This document shows positions 43,569-52,185 of a stretch of 64,000 nucleotides of DNA, in pieces. Source of the DNA: Sinorhizobium sp. 8-89 (GTDB lineage Bacteria; Pseudomonadota; Alphaproteobacteria; Rhizobiales; Rhizobiaceae); the NCBI RefSeq assembly GCF_030124325.1, contig NZ_JASKLR010000002.1, positions 372,518 to 436,517 of the forward strand, written 5' to 3'. The translations under genes were made by a program, and so were the position numbers. The notes beneath the pieces are model-generated. The model worked only from the letters and a program-made list of their open reading frames with translations. It made no database searches and was not told the origin of the DNA. The first letter of the stretch is position 1, and each line of letters opens with the position of its first letter.

Positions 43569-45619
43569 CCCGGCATCCCTCCAATGTGCGCCGCCGCCAG
43601 CGGCTCGCCGCCAACTATCTCCGCAGCATTCTGCTGTCGTTTCAGGTTCAGTTCGGCGTCGATCTGGTAGCGTTTCAGGACCCCCTTCTGCTGGATCTCG
43701 GCAAGCTTCAGTTCGCGCTCGATCTCCAGCTTCCGCCGCTCGTTTTCCGCCGAAAGCCGCGCCCTCTCGGCATCGGCCTGTGCTCGCATTTGTAGCTTCT
43801 GCATCTCCGGGTTCGGCTGGCCGGCGCTCGCCTGCATCCGCCGCTGGATCTCCTCCGGTGAAGGCTTGGTGAAGTAGAGATCCGGCGATTTCAGTCCCGC
43901 CGCCTCCACCGATTTGGCGATGCCGTTGTAGAGGTTGTCCGGTGAGACGTAAGGATTGTCCGGGCCCAGCGTCATCAAGAGCTTCTCCTGAAGCTGCTGG
44001 ATCATCTGGATCATCATCATGTCGCGCTCGCGCGTGCCGGCGCCGAGCCCGGTATTGACCGTCGCGTCCATCTCAGCGTTCCAGTGGCGCGGGTCGAAGC
44101 TCACCCACTGCCCACGCAGCCGCACGGTTCGCGGCCGGTCCTGATGCTTGATGACGAGCCGTAAGAGCCCCTTGAACACGCGCCGCAAACCTTGCGCAAA
44201 GGTGCGTACCATCAGCTCCGTCTGGCCGATCCCTGCCTGCTCTATCAGCGCCGTTGCCCGCGCCGTCATGTTCTGAAGCGCGTCCGGCGCAAGCCCGCTC
44301 GACGCATCGGAAATGCCGGTGCGGTCCGTCGCCTCCTGGTCGAGATAGGAGAGCATCGCGAAGGACTCTTTCGCGACGAAGGGCACCATGGTGTAGCCGA
44401 GCGCCGCACGGGCATCGATGCCCTGGCTGACGCGGATCGGCTGACCGAATTTCGGGTTGAGCACGGCTTCCGGATTGGCAATCGCCCCTTCCTGGACGAT
44501 CGGCTGCTGGTTGTTCTGCCAGTAGAGATTGTCGAGCGTCTGGCGCATCAGCACGGTCTTCACCCGCTGGATTTCCGCCATGTCGTCGGTGACCGAGCCG
44601 CCCTCACGCTGGTGCGGGCGCCGCTCGACGATCAAATCTGCAAACGGCACCTCGTCCCATTCGTCGTTCGAAAGCAGGTTCTCCGCGCCGGTGCCGCCGG
44701 CAAAGACGAGCCGTCGCAGTTCCGCAATGCCGTCGTCGTCCGCGTCCAGCTTCACGTAGAGCTCGTAATAATCCACCTCCTCCAGCGCCTTCGGCACCGC
44801 ATCATGCGCCGCGAAGGAATCCCGCCTCCGGGCGAATTCCTCGTCGTCGCGGCCGCCGTCGCCGGTCGAGGCCGGCAGGTTCTCGATAACCTCGCGGTCA
44901 TGCCCCATCGCGATGAGATCCGAGCGGCGCATGCGCGTGGCAATGCCGGTGATCGGGCTCTCCTCGATCGATACCGCATCCGGATGGATCAGGAATTCTT
45001 CCAGCGGCACCGCCGCCAGCCGCGGCGAGCCGCGCTCCAGCTTGCGGCGGATCTTCAGGCTGTAGCTCGGCTGCTCGATCACACCCTCAAGTGTCTGGAT
45101 CTTCTCGATCGTCTGCGACTGCTCCAGCACCTCCACCGCGTCGTCGCCGACGAGCTGCACCAAGGCCGCCTCGTCGAGCCCCGTATGGGTGGAGACCGCG
45201 ACCGACACCTTGTTCTCGTACCACCAGCGGATGACGCCGTTGCGGAGCTTCAAGGCGTCGTGCGCCGCGTCCTGCACGGCGTCGTAGCCGTCGCTTTCGG
45301 GAAAGACAATGTAGTTGATGTAGTCGGTCGCCTGGCTCGCCGCCGCCTCGTCGCCCTCGTTGACGGGCGCGTATTCCACCACCTTGTCGTTGCCGAGAAT
45401 GGTGCGGATCAGCGACGGCAGCACCTTCTTGATCGCCGCGCGGCAATCACGCGAAACCACTTTCGAGCGGTTGGCATCCGCCGGCACATCCCTCATCGTG
45501 CCGTCGTAATATTCCATCGCCTTGATGCGATCGACCGCAAGCGTGTCGCGATAGTCTTCGCAGTCCTTCACCAGTTGGCCGACCAGTGCGGCCAGGCGTT
45601 CATCGGTCATTGCAGCCAT
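43565..45619 (-). CDS. Phage portal protein (P22-like)
   Basis: 684 residues from ATG 45619 with AAAGG upstream; the frame is open to 45853 without support. Typical portal features are the N-terminal RDTLAVDRIKAMEYYDGT, VVSRDCRAAIKKVLPSLIRT, the conserved DYINYIVF and the wing/clip region, and a long helical C terminus rich in Gln and Lys. It forms the dodecameric ring through which DNA enters. The terminase gene lies upstream. Confidence 0.9.
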   Translation of the reverse strand: MAAMTDERLAALVGQLVKDCEDYRDTLAVDRIKAMEYYDGTMRDVPADANRSKVVSRDCRAAIKKVLPSLIRTILGNDKVVEYAPVNEGDEAAASQATDYINYIVFPESDGYDAVQDAAHDALKLRNGVIRWWYENKVSVAVSTHTGLDEAALVQLVGDDAVEVLEQSQTIEKIQTLEGVIEQPSYSLKIRRKLERGSPRLAAVPLEEFLIHPDAVSIEESPITGIATRMRRSDLIAMGHDREVIENLPASTGDGGRDDEEFARRRDSFAAHDAVPKALEEVDYYELYVKLDADDDGIAELRRLVFAGGTGAENLLSNDEWDEVPFADLIVERRPHQREGGSVTDDMAEIQRVKTVLMRQTLDNLYWQNNQQPIVQEGAIANPEAVLNPKFGQPIRVSQGIDARAALGYTMVPFVAKESFAMLSYLDQEATDRTGISDASSGLAPDALQNMTARATALIEQAGIGQTELMVRTFAQGLRRVFKGLLRLVIKHQDRPRTVRLRGQWVSFDPRHWNAEMDATVNTGLGAGTRERDMMMIQMIQQLQEKLLMTLGPDNPYVSPDNLYNGIAKSVEAAGLKSPDLYFTKPSPEEIQRRMQASAGQPNPEMQKLQMRAQADAERARLSAENERRKLEIERELKLAEIQQKGVLKRYQIDAELNLKRQQNAAEIVGGEPLAAAHIGGMPG

Positions 45620-45960
45620 CGGAGAACCTTTCGGGCGGTGGGATTTCAATTTGTATTGTGATGGTGCGCCCGCGTGAGGCGCTTCGTCTCGGCGCGCGAG
45701 GCGTGGAGGAGGTCGTCGCGTTTTTTGATCGGATCGCCGGCTAAACCCATGCCCACGGCCCTGGCCATGCCTAAGAACTGAAGCATGGCGGATTACTGCG
45801 GAGTCAGGATCCGCTGCTTCAACGAAACAATGACATGGTCCATGCCCCCGCAAGCTACCGGCTGCTTTACTCCGCGCGAGAGACCGCGTAGCCCTTGCCT
45901 ACCGCCTCGATTTATGGCGCCATCACAGCCTGCCTGTCGCAACACGCTCTGGGGTTTCCA

Positions 45961-46194
45961 ATGACCGATACGAAACCGGATACTCTGGATCAGGTCCTCG
46001 CCGATCTGATCAGTGCCCAAATCGAGCAACGCCACACGAACGAACTTCGAGCAATTCTCTCGACCGGCAATGAGATCACCATGCACGGAACGTTCACCGT
46101 CGGCCGGGACTTCATCATCTACAAGACGGCGAAGGACGATAGCGGCAAGTGGGCGATGACGCCCTTCTCCCATATCGTCCAATTGATAATTTGA
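45961..46194 (+). CDS. Small hypothetical protein on the opposite strand
   Basis: 77 residues from ATG 45961 (MTDTKPDTLDQVLADLIS, HGTFTVGRDFIIYKTAKD). Soluble alpha/beta. Not recognised. It is on the plus strand inside the minus-strand phage module, so it may be a moron-type gene. The 340 bases between it and the portal start hold no other credible gene. Confidence 0.65.
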   Translation: MTDTKPDTLDQVLADLISAQIEQRHTNELRAILSTGNEITMHGTFTVGRDFIIYKTAKDDSGKWAMTPFSHIVQLII

Positions 46195-46404
46195 CGCTGC
46201 CGCGCAACCACGGTCAGGGACGGCAAGCAAGGAACATGCTACGCTCCCCACTCGTGTTGCCATGCGGCGACCATTCCTGGCCGCACGGCCCGCGAGGACT
46301 TAAGAAGCCGCTCGCGCGTTTCCTTGCCAGAGATGCCTGACCTGACAACGGCGACGAATGCTGAAACCTGCATTCAGAGCGCTCCATTCCAGGAGGTAAG
46401 CGCC

Positions 46405-46554
46405 ATGTCCTATCGTCTCGTTTTCTCTGTGATCCTCGTCACGATAAGCATCATGGTGGTTTGGGCTTTCCGACCGGAGCCTACCATCTTTACCGGCTAC
46501 AAAACGCCGCCGACGGCAGATCAAATCAACCAGTCCGATCGCTTGACGCAGTGA
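46405..46554 (+). CDS. 49-residue single-pass membrane protein
   Basis: ATG 46405 preceded by AGGAGGTAAGCGCC, a near-perfect ribosome site. The N-terminal helix is YRLVFSVILVTISIMVVWAF and a polar tail ends DRLTQ. First of three small plus-strand membrane genes. Confidence 0.75.
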   Translation: MSYRLVFSVILVTISIMVVWAFRPEPTIFTGYKTPPTADQINQSDRLTQ

Positions 46555-46809
46555 TGTCGGTAGAGGCGACCACCCCACGGCATGTTTCCTGGTTTCGTAG
46601 CGTTGCCAAGAATAGCTACGAACAGATAGTGAACTTGCGGCGGCAGATGACTGCATGTCACCCGTAATCTCCGGCCGTAGGCTGACCGGCATGATATAAT
46701 GCCAGTACGTTACAAAGCCTCGACCTTTGTTATCCACAACCAACCATCGTGCCGGAACCAGCCGCGCAGATGGCACGTTCTCGTATGTGCAAGAGTGGAG
46801 TTCGTTATC

Positions 46810-46989
46810 ATGGCTGGAAAAGACTACCGAGGACCGGAATATCACGCTTCGACGGGCCTGCCCGTGAGCATTCTGCTACTCTCTGCGCTGGCCATATCAG
46901 GCTATCTTTTACTCGCAGGATCATTGACCAGCGAGGAGCACGCCGCCGCCAAGGTTTACTTGCCGGCTGCCCAGACCCAGGCGCAATGA
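46810..46989 (+). CDS. 59-residue single-pass membrane protein
   Basis: ATG 46810, weak GGAG site upstream. A hydrophilic N terminus (GKDYRGPEYHASTGLP) is followed by one helix (VSILLLSALAISGYLLLAGS) and an Ala/Gln-rich tail. Not recognised. Confidence 0.68.
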   Translation: MAGKDYRGPEYHASTGLPVSILLLSALAISGYLLLAGSLTSEEHAAAKVYLPAAQTQAQ

Positions 46990-47075
46990 CAGGCTGGATC
47001 CGGAAAAAAAGGCTTTTGCGTCGCGCGAGCCGGTAATGCCTAGATTTGCTCACATTCGGCTCCCCATGATGGGAA

Positions 47076-47207
47076 ATGGACAAAGCAGGCATCGCGTTTC
47101 TGGCGCTCATACTCATCCTCGTCGCTCTCGTGGTGAGTATCCTCGCGTTCAAACCTGAAGCGCCACCGCCGCCCAGCACCACGCCGACAGTTATTCCGAG
47201 CAACTAG
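47076..47207 (+). CDS. 43-residue single-pass membrane protein
   Basis: Reads MDKAGIAFLALILILVAL then VVSILAFKPEAPPPPSTT, with GGGA upstream. One helix and a short proline-rich tail. Third of the plus-strand small membrane genes; its stop abuts a copy of repeat A. Confidence 0.7.
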   Translation: MDKAGIAFLALILILVALVVSILAFKPEAPPPPSTTPTVIPSN

Positions 47208-47268
47208 AAGCAATTCCAGGAAAGTATGTAACGGCTTTCCGTCCGGAATTGCGTGTTTCAATGAGTTA
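47207..47268. repeat. Intergenic repeat A, near-complete copy
   Basis: GAAGCAATTCCAGGAAAGT ... ACGGCTTTCCGTCCGGAATTGCGT. It shares order and arms with the copy at 61623-61695; a hairpin-forming element of rhizobial intergenic regions. Confidence 0.75.
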
Positions 47269-47403
47269 ATCCGTTGCCCGCCGCTTACACAAACCTCGGC
47301 TCAAATAATTATGAACGCCAGAGGAACGCTTCGCGAACGAAGCGTGGATTTCTACTACCTGCTGGCTAAGTCCTCGTCAGCCGCTCCCTCGACACCACGC
47401 CCG

Positions 47404-48888
47404 TCAAACCACCTTCCGATCCGTGAACTTCCACGCAGCCGCATCGGCCTTCACCCTCGCGAACCGCTTCATCATCAGCGCGTAGCGCGAGGCGGAGATG
47501 AGGTCGTCGCGTTCCTTGACAATCCGGCCGTCCTTGCGGTGATAAAGGCGGAATTCCTCGAACCAGTCGGTCGCGGTGGAAAACACCTTCCACCGCCCGG
47601 TCTGCATCCGCTGCAGCATGTCGGAAAGCCCCGCCTCCACGCCGTTGGTGCCGTCGTCGAAGGTCGCCCGGTCGGGAAGCAGCGCCAGCCCCTGCCCGCG
47701 ATATTGCGCCGCAAGCTGTTCGCCGCTGCCCTTGTCATGCTGCAAGCCGTCATGCGGCCAGGCAAAGGGCAGCCACGGCCCCCAGGGTTTCAGCGCCGCC
47801 GCATGGATGATCGGCGTCGCCTCGCGCTCGCGATAGGTTCTGGTCACATAGAAGACGTCGGCGTCCCGGTCCCAGGCGCAGGCCGTGGCCGCGAAGGGGT
47901 GGTCCCAGCCGAAGTCGAGGCCGCCGATCTGCACCCAGTGCTTCGGGATCTCGAAGGGATCGATGCGGATCGCCTCCTCCGCCACCGGAAAGACGCGCCC
48001 CGAACCGAGCGCCGGCACGCCTTTCGTGCGCGCCTCGCGCTCATGCGCCGGATAGCTGTCGATGATGCGCTGCCGCTCCTCCGCCGTATAGTGCTCGGCA
48101 TCCTCGATCGTCATGGTGATGACCTCGCGATCCGGCGACTTTTCCATGAGATACCGCGCCACCACGCTGCTCAAGCCCTTGAGCGGCGTGAAGGTGACGG
48201 CGACCGACCCGCGCGTCGCATTGGTGCGCGTGATCCCCTCGAAATAGACATCCTCCGGCGGCTCCTCGTCGAACCAGACATAGTCGACCGTGTTCGCCTG
48301 CCATTTGCCGCGCCCCTGCTCATAAGCCTTGAAGAGCAGCGTCGAGGTGCTTCCCGTGACATGGCGCACCGTCACGCTGTCGAGCGCGCCGGAGGCGCCG
48401 GAACGCCGCGTGGTCGCCTGGATCGCCGCCTTCGGGATGAAGCCGGTGCCCCAGTCCTCCTCGTTGAGCGGCGGGCCGACGAGCAAGCGCTGCACGCCGT
48501 CGCGCGTCAGCTCGTAGGATTCCGAGCCCGCCAGCATCACGATCGGCTTGTCGAACCGCCGGCCCACCCACCAGTCCGGGTAGCGCCCCGTCAGGTGCAT
48601 CGCCGCTTCCGCCGCGCCGGCCAGCGTCTTGCCGAGCTGGTTTCCGGCCATGAACAGGCGTTCGCGAATGACCGCACCCGCCGCATGGAAATCGCGCTGC
48701 CTGGCGTAGGGCCGGTAGCCAGCGAGAATATTGGTGCGCCGCCGCCGGTCGAGCTCCGCCATCAGCACCGCCTGCTCCTTCAGCAGCGCGTGCAGATCGG
48801 AGGGCTCGGGGCGCGAGAAGGCTTCGGGCGTTGCGGTCAGGAGGTCGCAGGATCGGTCTGGCACGTTTTTCCCCACCGGTTCGCGCAT
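47404..48888 (-). CDS. Phage terminase large subunit
   Basis: 494 residues. Walker A in MAGNQLGKT at about 80-88, Walker B in VDYVWFDEEPPED near 175, and the nuclease-domain acidic residues in IGGLDFGWDHPFAA and in TFDDGTNGVEAG. It packages DNA into the prohead by ATP-driven translocation and cuts it. The small subunit is not adjacent; a candidate lies 2.3 kb upstream at 51183-51590. Confidence 0.92.
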   Translation of the reverse strand: MREPVGKNVPDRSCDLLTATPEAFSRPEPSDLHALLKEQAVLMAELDRRRRTNILAGYRPYARQRDFHAAGAVIRERLFMAGNQLGKTLAGAAEAAMHLTGRYPDWWVGRRFDKPIVMLAGSESYELTRDGVQRLLVGPPLNEEDWGTGFIPKAAIQATTRRSGASGALDSVTVRHVTGSTSTLLFKAYEQGRGKWQANTVDYVWFDEEPPEDVYFEGITRTNATRGSVAVTFTPLKGLSSVVARYLMEKSPDREVITMTIEDAEHYTAEERQRIIDSYPAHEREARTKGVPALGSGRVFPVAEEAIRIDPFEIPKHWVQIGGLDFGWDHPFAATACAWDRDADVFYVTRTYREREATPIIHAAALKPWGPWLPFAWPHDGLQHDKGSGEQLAAQYRGQGLALLPDRATFDDGTNGVEAGLSDMLQRMQTGRWKVFSTATDWFEEFRLYHRKDGRIVKERDDLISASRYALMMKRFARVKADAAAWKFTDRKVV

Positions 48889-48941
48889 TGTTCCATTATT
48901 GGCTCTTGCCTTTAGCGATCAGGCGTGGAAATTCCATCGGA

Positions 48942-49187
48942 ATGAGAATCAGCCGTACCTTATTGATTACGCTCTGCCTCTCGGCGCTGGCGTCCTCGTG
49001 CACCGAGATCGCCGACGCCCCCGCGCCCACGCGCCGCTCCAAGGTGGCCGCCGCCGTCGTGGATAGTTCCCCGCGGCAATGCACGACCCGCCAGACGCAG
49101 TGCTACTACGGCACCGGTCCGGCCGGCGAACCCTGCTCCTGCTGGTCGAGCGCAGGCGCTCCCGACCACGGCGTCACCACAAAGTAA
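48942..49187 (+). CDS. Small putative lipoprotein
   Basis: 81 residues from ATG 48942. A signal peptide with lipobox-like LASSC at about residue 20; the mature part contains four more cysteines (RQCTTRQTQCYYG, EPCSCWSS). Not recognised. The ribosome site is poor, and it begins 54 bases from the divergent terminase start. Confidence 0.6.
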   Translation: MRISRTLLITLCLSALASSCTEIADAPAPTRRSKVAAAVVDSSPRQCTTRQTQCYYGTGPAGEPCSCWSSAGAPDHGVTTK

Positions 49188-49200
49188 GCCACGGGTCCTA

Positions 49201-49230
49201 GGACGCCGCGCGTCGGACGCGCAAAGGACG
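49201..49230. repeat. Fragment of intergenic repeat B
   Basis: GGACGCCGCGCGTCGGACGCGCAAAGGACG, the core arm of repeat B with the inner loop deleted. Confidence 0.6.
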
Positions 49231-49401
49231 GCGCTGCGCTCGCGCGCCGCGCATTTCATGCGCCGGCCGAATTGATGTTAAACCACCCGTTAACCATGTT
49301 TCGCACTACTCGGGAACAGCGCGATCGGCGCCACAAGAATAACTCCATGTCACGATCTGAAAGACAACGGGCCGATAACGAGGCTCTTGAGGGGGTATGG
49401 C

Positions 49402-49548
49402 ATGGTCAAAACAGGTCTTGGCGCTTCGGTAGCCGCTCTCACCTTCTCGCTGGTCGTCGCCGGCGTTCTCCATTTCGCGCTGTCCCAATACCGCACAGGC
49501 GCTCTCCCCGCCGTCTCCGGCGAAATCACCTCGTCGATCCCGCGATGA
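49402..49548 (+). CDS. 48-residue single-pass membrane protein
   Basis: Starts MVKTGLGASVAALTFSLV with GAGGGGGT 7 bases upstream. One hydrophobic helix (ASVAALTFSLVVAGVLHFAL) and a soluble tail ending SSIPR. Too short for routine gene calling but has good start signals. Function unknown. Confidence 0.65.
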   Translation: MVKTGLGASVAALTFSLVVAGVLHFALSQYRTGALPAVSGEITSSIPR

Positions 49549-49601
49549 TGTGAACAGACCCCGTCCGGGAAGGCCCGGCTGGACGGGGCGCTGGCGCGGC
49601 C

Positions 49602-49648
49602 TGCTGCATGCAGCAATTCACATGTTTTCAGCGACCTTTGCGCGCCTG
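49602..49648. repeat. Intergenic repeat B, inverted partial copy
   Basis: GCTGCATGCAGCAATTCAC ... CAGCGACCTTTGCGCGC, in reverse orientation to the copy at 62402-62478. The 270 bases between the 48-residue gene and the GFA gene contain nothing else. Confidence 0.55.
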
Positions 49649-49822
49649 CCAGGGCACGCGGCGCTGTAGCCGCGCTGGGCCTTCGTACTTGCCCTGAAAA
49701 CGTCCGGGCTCCGGCCTCGGTTCCATGTCCGGTCTCGCTTCGCCAAATCTTCGAAGCCCCTTGCGCTTCCGCTGGCACTGGCCAATGCTTGGGCGAGCCG
49801 GGTCACGGAAGGAGGCATTCCC

Positions 49823-50164
49823 ATGATCGAAGGTCATTGCCATTGCAGGTCGGTGCGCCTTACCGTTCCCAGCCGCCCCGAGACGCTCGGCGATTGCAAC
49901 TGTTCGCTCTGCAGCCGACTCGGCGCGCTTTGGGGCTATTATCCTGTGAATGACGTCACGGTCAGCGACGAGCACAAAACGCTCGTTGGCTATGTCCAGG
50001 GCGACGCGAGCCTGACCATGCACCATTGCGGCCGCTGCGGCTGCACGACCCATTGGTCGCCGCGCGGGCGCGACGGCTCCCGCATGGGCGTCAACATGCG
50101 GATGTTCGACCGTTCGGTCTGGGAGGAAATCCCCCACCGGCTGATCGACGGCGCAAGCTGGTAG
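49823..50164 (+). CDS. GFA-family (CENP-V/GFA) zinc-binding protein
   Basis: 113 residues, AGGAGG upstream. The zinc ligands are HCHCRSV, then CNCSLCSRLG and HHCGRCGCTTHW, the full set of the glutathione-dependent formaldehyde-activating fold. These enzymes add or carry thiol adducts; the actual substrate is unknown. Not a phage gene despite its position. Confidence 0.88.
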   Translation: MIEGHCHCRSVRLTVPSRPETLGDCNCSLCSRLGALWGYYPVNDVTVSDEHKTLVGYVQGDASLTMHHCGRCGCTTHWSPRGRDGSRMGVNMRMFDRSVWEEIPHRLIDGASW

Positions 50165-50200
50165 CCGGCACGCCTTGCGCCTTGGCCTGTTCTCCCCCGC

Positions 50201-50356
50201 TCAGATCCTGCCCATCAACAGGAGGACGATCAGCACGATCACCAGAACGCCGAGAATACCGGAGGGGCCATAGCCCCAGCCGGTCGAATACGGCCATGCG
50301 GGGATGGCGCCGATCAAAAGCAGGATCAGAATAACAAGAAGTACGGTTCCAAGCAT
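50201..50356 (-). CDS. DUF3309-family small membrane protein
   Basis: 51 residues from ATG 50356: MLGTVLLVILILLLIGAI, the conserved PAWPYSTGWGYGPSG, and a second helix (LVIVLIVLLLMGRI). The motif is characteristic of DUF3309, common in Proteobacteria and of unknown role. The 318 bases upstream of it contain only a palindrome described separately. Confidence 0.88.
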   Translation of the reverse strand: MLGTVLLVILILLLIGAIPAWPYSTGWGYGPSGILGVLVIVLIVLLLMGRI

Positions 50357-50615
50357 GTCGCGGTCCTCCGCTGCATGATTCGACCCGCGGACGAATTCCT
50401 GCAGCAATGCAACGTGCCGCGGCGATTATTGGCGCGGACGCGCCGCCGCAGCGGATGGTTGTCATTCCTAACGAATGCCTACCGCAGCAATAAGTTCCGG
50501 CGAACCGTACACCCGGCAGTCGAGTAACTCCCGCTCGCCCGCCTCGCCGCGCGACATTATTTCGGATGTAACATCGGTAACAGCGCCGGCGCGCCAAAGA
50601 GCCTTTTATCGGTTC

Positions 50616-50635
50616 GTTCTCAGTCCCTTGAGAAC
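50616..50635. promoter_or_regulatory. Inverted repeat upstream of the CcoN-like gene
   Basis: GTTCTCA-N6-TGAGAAC, a perfect 7-base inverted repeat about 40 bases before the start of the membrane protein gene. The geometry suits a dimeric regulator. The regulator is not known and it does not match the FixK box. Confidence 0.5.
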
Positions 50636-50674
50636 GTGCTAAAGTTCCTTCGGCAAAAAGAGGGGGGAGAACCA

Positions 50675-51079
50675 ATGCCACGTATTGCAAATCTTTTTTT
50701 CAAAACCGCCATCATTTTCCTGATTGCCGGCATCTCGATCGGCCTTCACATGTCGATTTCGGGTAATCACGCGCCAACCGGCGCCCACGCCCACGCCAAC
50801 CTGCTCGGTTGGGTCACCATGGCGCTCTTCGGCGTCTATCACGCACTTAATCCGCGCAAGGCCGAGAAGCGCCTGGCGATGATCCAGTACGTAGTCTACA
50901 CCTTCGGCGTCGCCGTGCTGATCCCGTCGCTTTACCTGATGCTTTCCGGAAACGCCGCGATGGAGCCGATCGTCGCCATCTCCTCGCTCATCGCCTTCGC
51001 CGGCGTCCTGATGTTTGCGGTCATCATCTTCTCGAGCAGCGAGGCCAAGATTCCCGTCGGCGCCTCACCGGTGCGCTGA
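50675..51079 (+). CDS. Short membrane protein resembling part of cytochrome oxidase subunit I (CcoN-like)
   Basis: 134 residues from ATG 50675 with AGGGGGGAG upstream. Four membrane helices; the segment GAHAHANLLGWVTMALFGVY resembles the helix of CcoN/NorB that carries heme-ligand histidines. It is far shorter than an oxidase subunit (about 500 residues), so it is not a functional oxidase. Related small proteins are common in Proteobacteria. Role unknown, perhaps heme- or copper-linked. Confidence 0.75.
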   Translation: MPRIANLFFKTAIIFLIAGISIGLHMSISGNHAPTGAHAHANLLGWVTMALFGVYHALNPRKAEKRLAMIQYVVYTFGVAVLIPSLYLMLSGNAAMEPIVAISSLIAFAGVLMFAVIIFSSSEAKIPVGASPVR

Positions 51080-51139
51080 TGCAATCGGGATGAGGTGGCT
51101 CCACCTCATCCTTGCCCATCTGCAGCGACACACGTCCGC

Positions 51140-51181
51140 CGGACATTAAACCTCTCTGCAGCACTTTGAGTTGCCGCAGGA
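51140..51181. repeat. Fragment of intergenic repeat B
   Basis: TGCAGCACTTTGAGTTGCCGCAGG, matching the inner part of repeat B (TGTAGCACTTTGAATTGCTGCATG). Confidence 0.5.
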
Positions 51182-51182
51182 T

Positions 51183-51590
51183 TCAACCCCGGGCCGACTC
51201 CGATCCGGGGCGCCGCGTCCGTGCGGGTTTTCCCGCCGCCCTGCCCTTCGCCGGCGCTTCGATCAGCGGCCGGATCGTCGCATCGAGCATCCGGATGCGC
51301 TGCACAAGCTCTTCATCCGTCAGTTCGTCCAGCGCATTGGCATTCGCCGAAAGATCCTTGGGCAGGATCGAGGCCAGGAGCTTCAGATAGGATTCCGGCT
51401 TCTCCTCGCGCAGCCGCGCGATCACGTCTACGCCATGCGTTTCGAAATCCGCCTGCACCGCCTCGAGGAAGGCCCCGCCGAGCCGGGTCCGCGAGCCTTT
51501 CGCGACACCCGCCGGACCGACGTTAGGCTCGTCGACAACGTCGTTGATTGCTTCGCCCGAAGGCATGCTCGAGAAATCGTCGTCGATCAT
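51183..51590 (-). CDS. Candidate terminase small-subunit-like phage protein
   Basis: 135 residues from ATG 51590 (AGAGGCGG upstream; the longer frame to 51791 is unsupported). The C-terminal half (GGAFLEAVQADFETHGVDVI, SYLKLLASILPKDL) is characteristic of proteins encoded before terminase genes in rhizobial prophages. Here it is separated from the large subunit by about 2.3 kb of host-like genes. It marks the left limit of phage-type coding. Confidence 0.65.
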   Translation of the reverse strand: MIDDDFSSMPSGEAINDVVDEPNVGPAGVAKGSRTRLGGAFLEAVQADFETHGVDVIARLREEKPESYLKLLASILPKDLSANANALDELTDEELVQRIRMLDATIRPLIEAPAKGRAAGKPARTRRPGSESARG

Positions 51591-51765
51591 CTGCACCGCC
51601 TCTTTTGCATCCGTCTCTATCCCAGGGAGTTCCCGCGGTCGAACGTGCAACAATTCCGCTTCGCTACCCACAATTGCGCCAGAATCGCGACTCAGATTGA
51701 ATCGCGACCATCCGCAACACCCTGGATACCGGGCGCGGCGCGCAGCAATGTCACGGAGCAGCAAC

Positions 51766-52185
51766 ATGCTGAAGGGTCTTGCCACGGCCACTCTAGCCGC
51801 CGCCCTATGCGGCTCCCCGGCCTTGGCAGAGGGGCAGACCGGCGATCCGCGCTACCTCGTCAAGGCGTGGATTCAGAAATACGACACGAGTTTCGTACAC
51901 GCGACAGGCTGGTGCGGCAGTGGCGACCCCTGCACACTCAAAGTCGGCGAGCACGATATCCGCATCCGCTTCTTCCTGTCGGGCGAAAGCTACCGCTTGA
52001 GTGTGCGCGCCGCGGCTGACGACCCCGCCGCCTGCTGCGTTTTCGCCGACAGGTCGGAAGAGGTTTTCGTCGGCGGAGGATCGCCGCACGCCGAGAAGCT
52101 CTATTTTCGGCTCCCCGACACGCTTGCGGACAAAGGCCGCGTGGAATTCGGCACGCTCTTCATCGCACTGGAGGATTTGCGGTAG
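51766..52185 (+). CDS. Secreted protein of unknown function
   Basis: 139 residues from ATG 51766 with GGAGCAG upstream. A signal peptide (LKGLATATLAAALCGSPALA) is followed by a beta-rich mature domain (KVGEHDIRIRFFLSGESYRL) with four cysteines, two adjacent (AACCVFAD). Not recognised; transcribed away from the terminase-associated gene. Confidence 0.75.
   Translation: MLKGLATATLAAALCGSPALAEGQTGDPRYLVKAWIQKYDTSFVHATGWCGSGDPCTLKVGEHDIRIRFFLSGESYRLSVRAAADDPAACCVFADRSEEVFVGGGSPHAEKLYFRLPDTLADKGRVEFGTLFIALEDLR

Noticed and set aside
44192-45661. 489-codon plus-strand open frame
   Set aside because: Antisense to the portal gene, no ribosome site, composition of a shadow.
45793-46263. 156-codon minus-strand open frame
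   Set aside because: It overlaps the credible 77-residue plus-strand gene and reads as its shadow; no ribosome site.
47311-48915. 534-codon plus-strand open frame
   Set aside because: Antisense to the terminase gene.
20409-51590. Phage att sites or tRNA target
   Set aside because: I looked near both ends for a tRNA-like cloverleaf or matching direct repeats and saw none that I could support.
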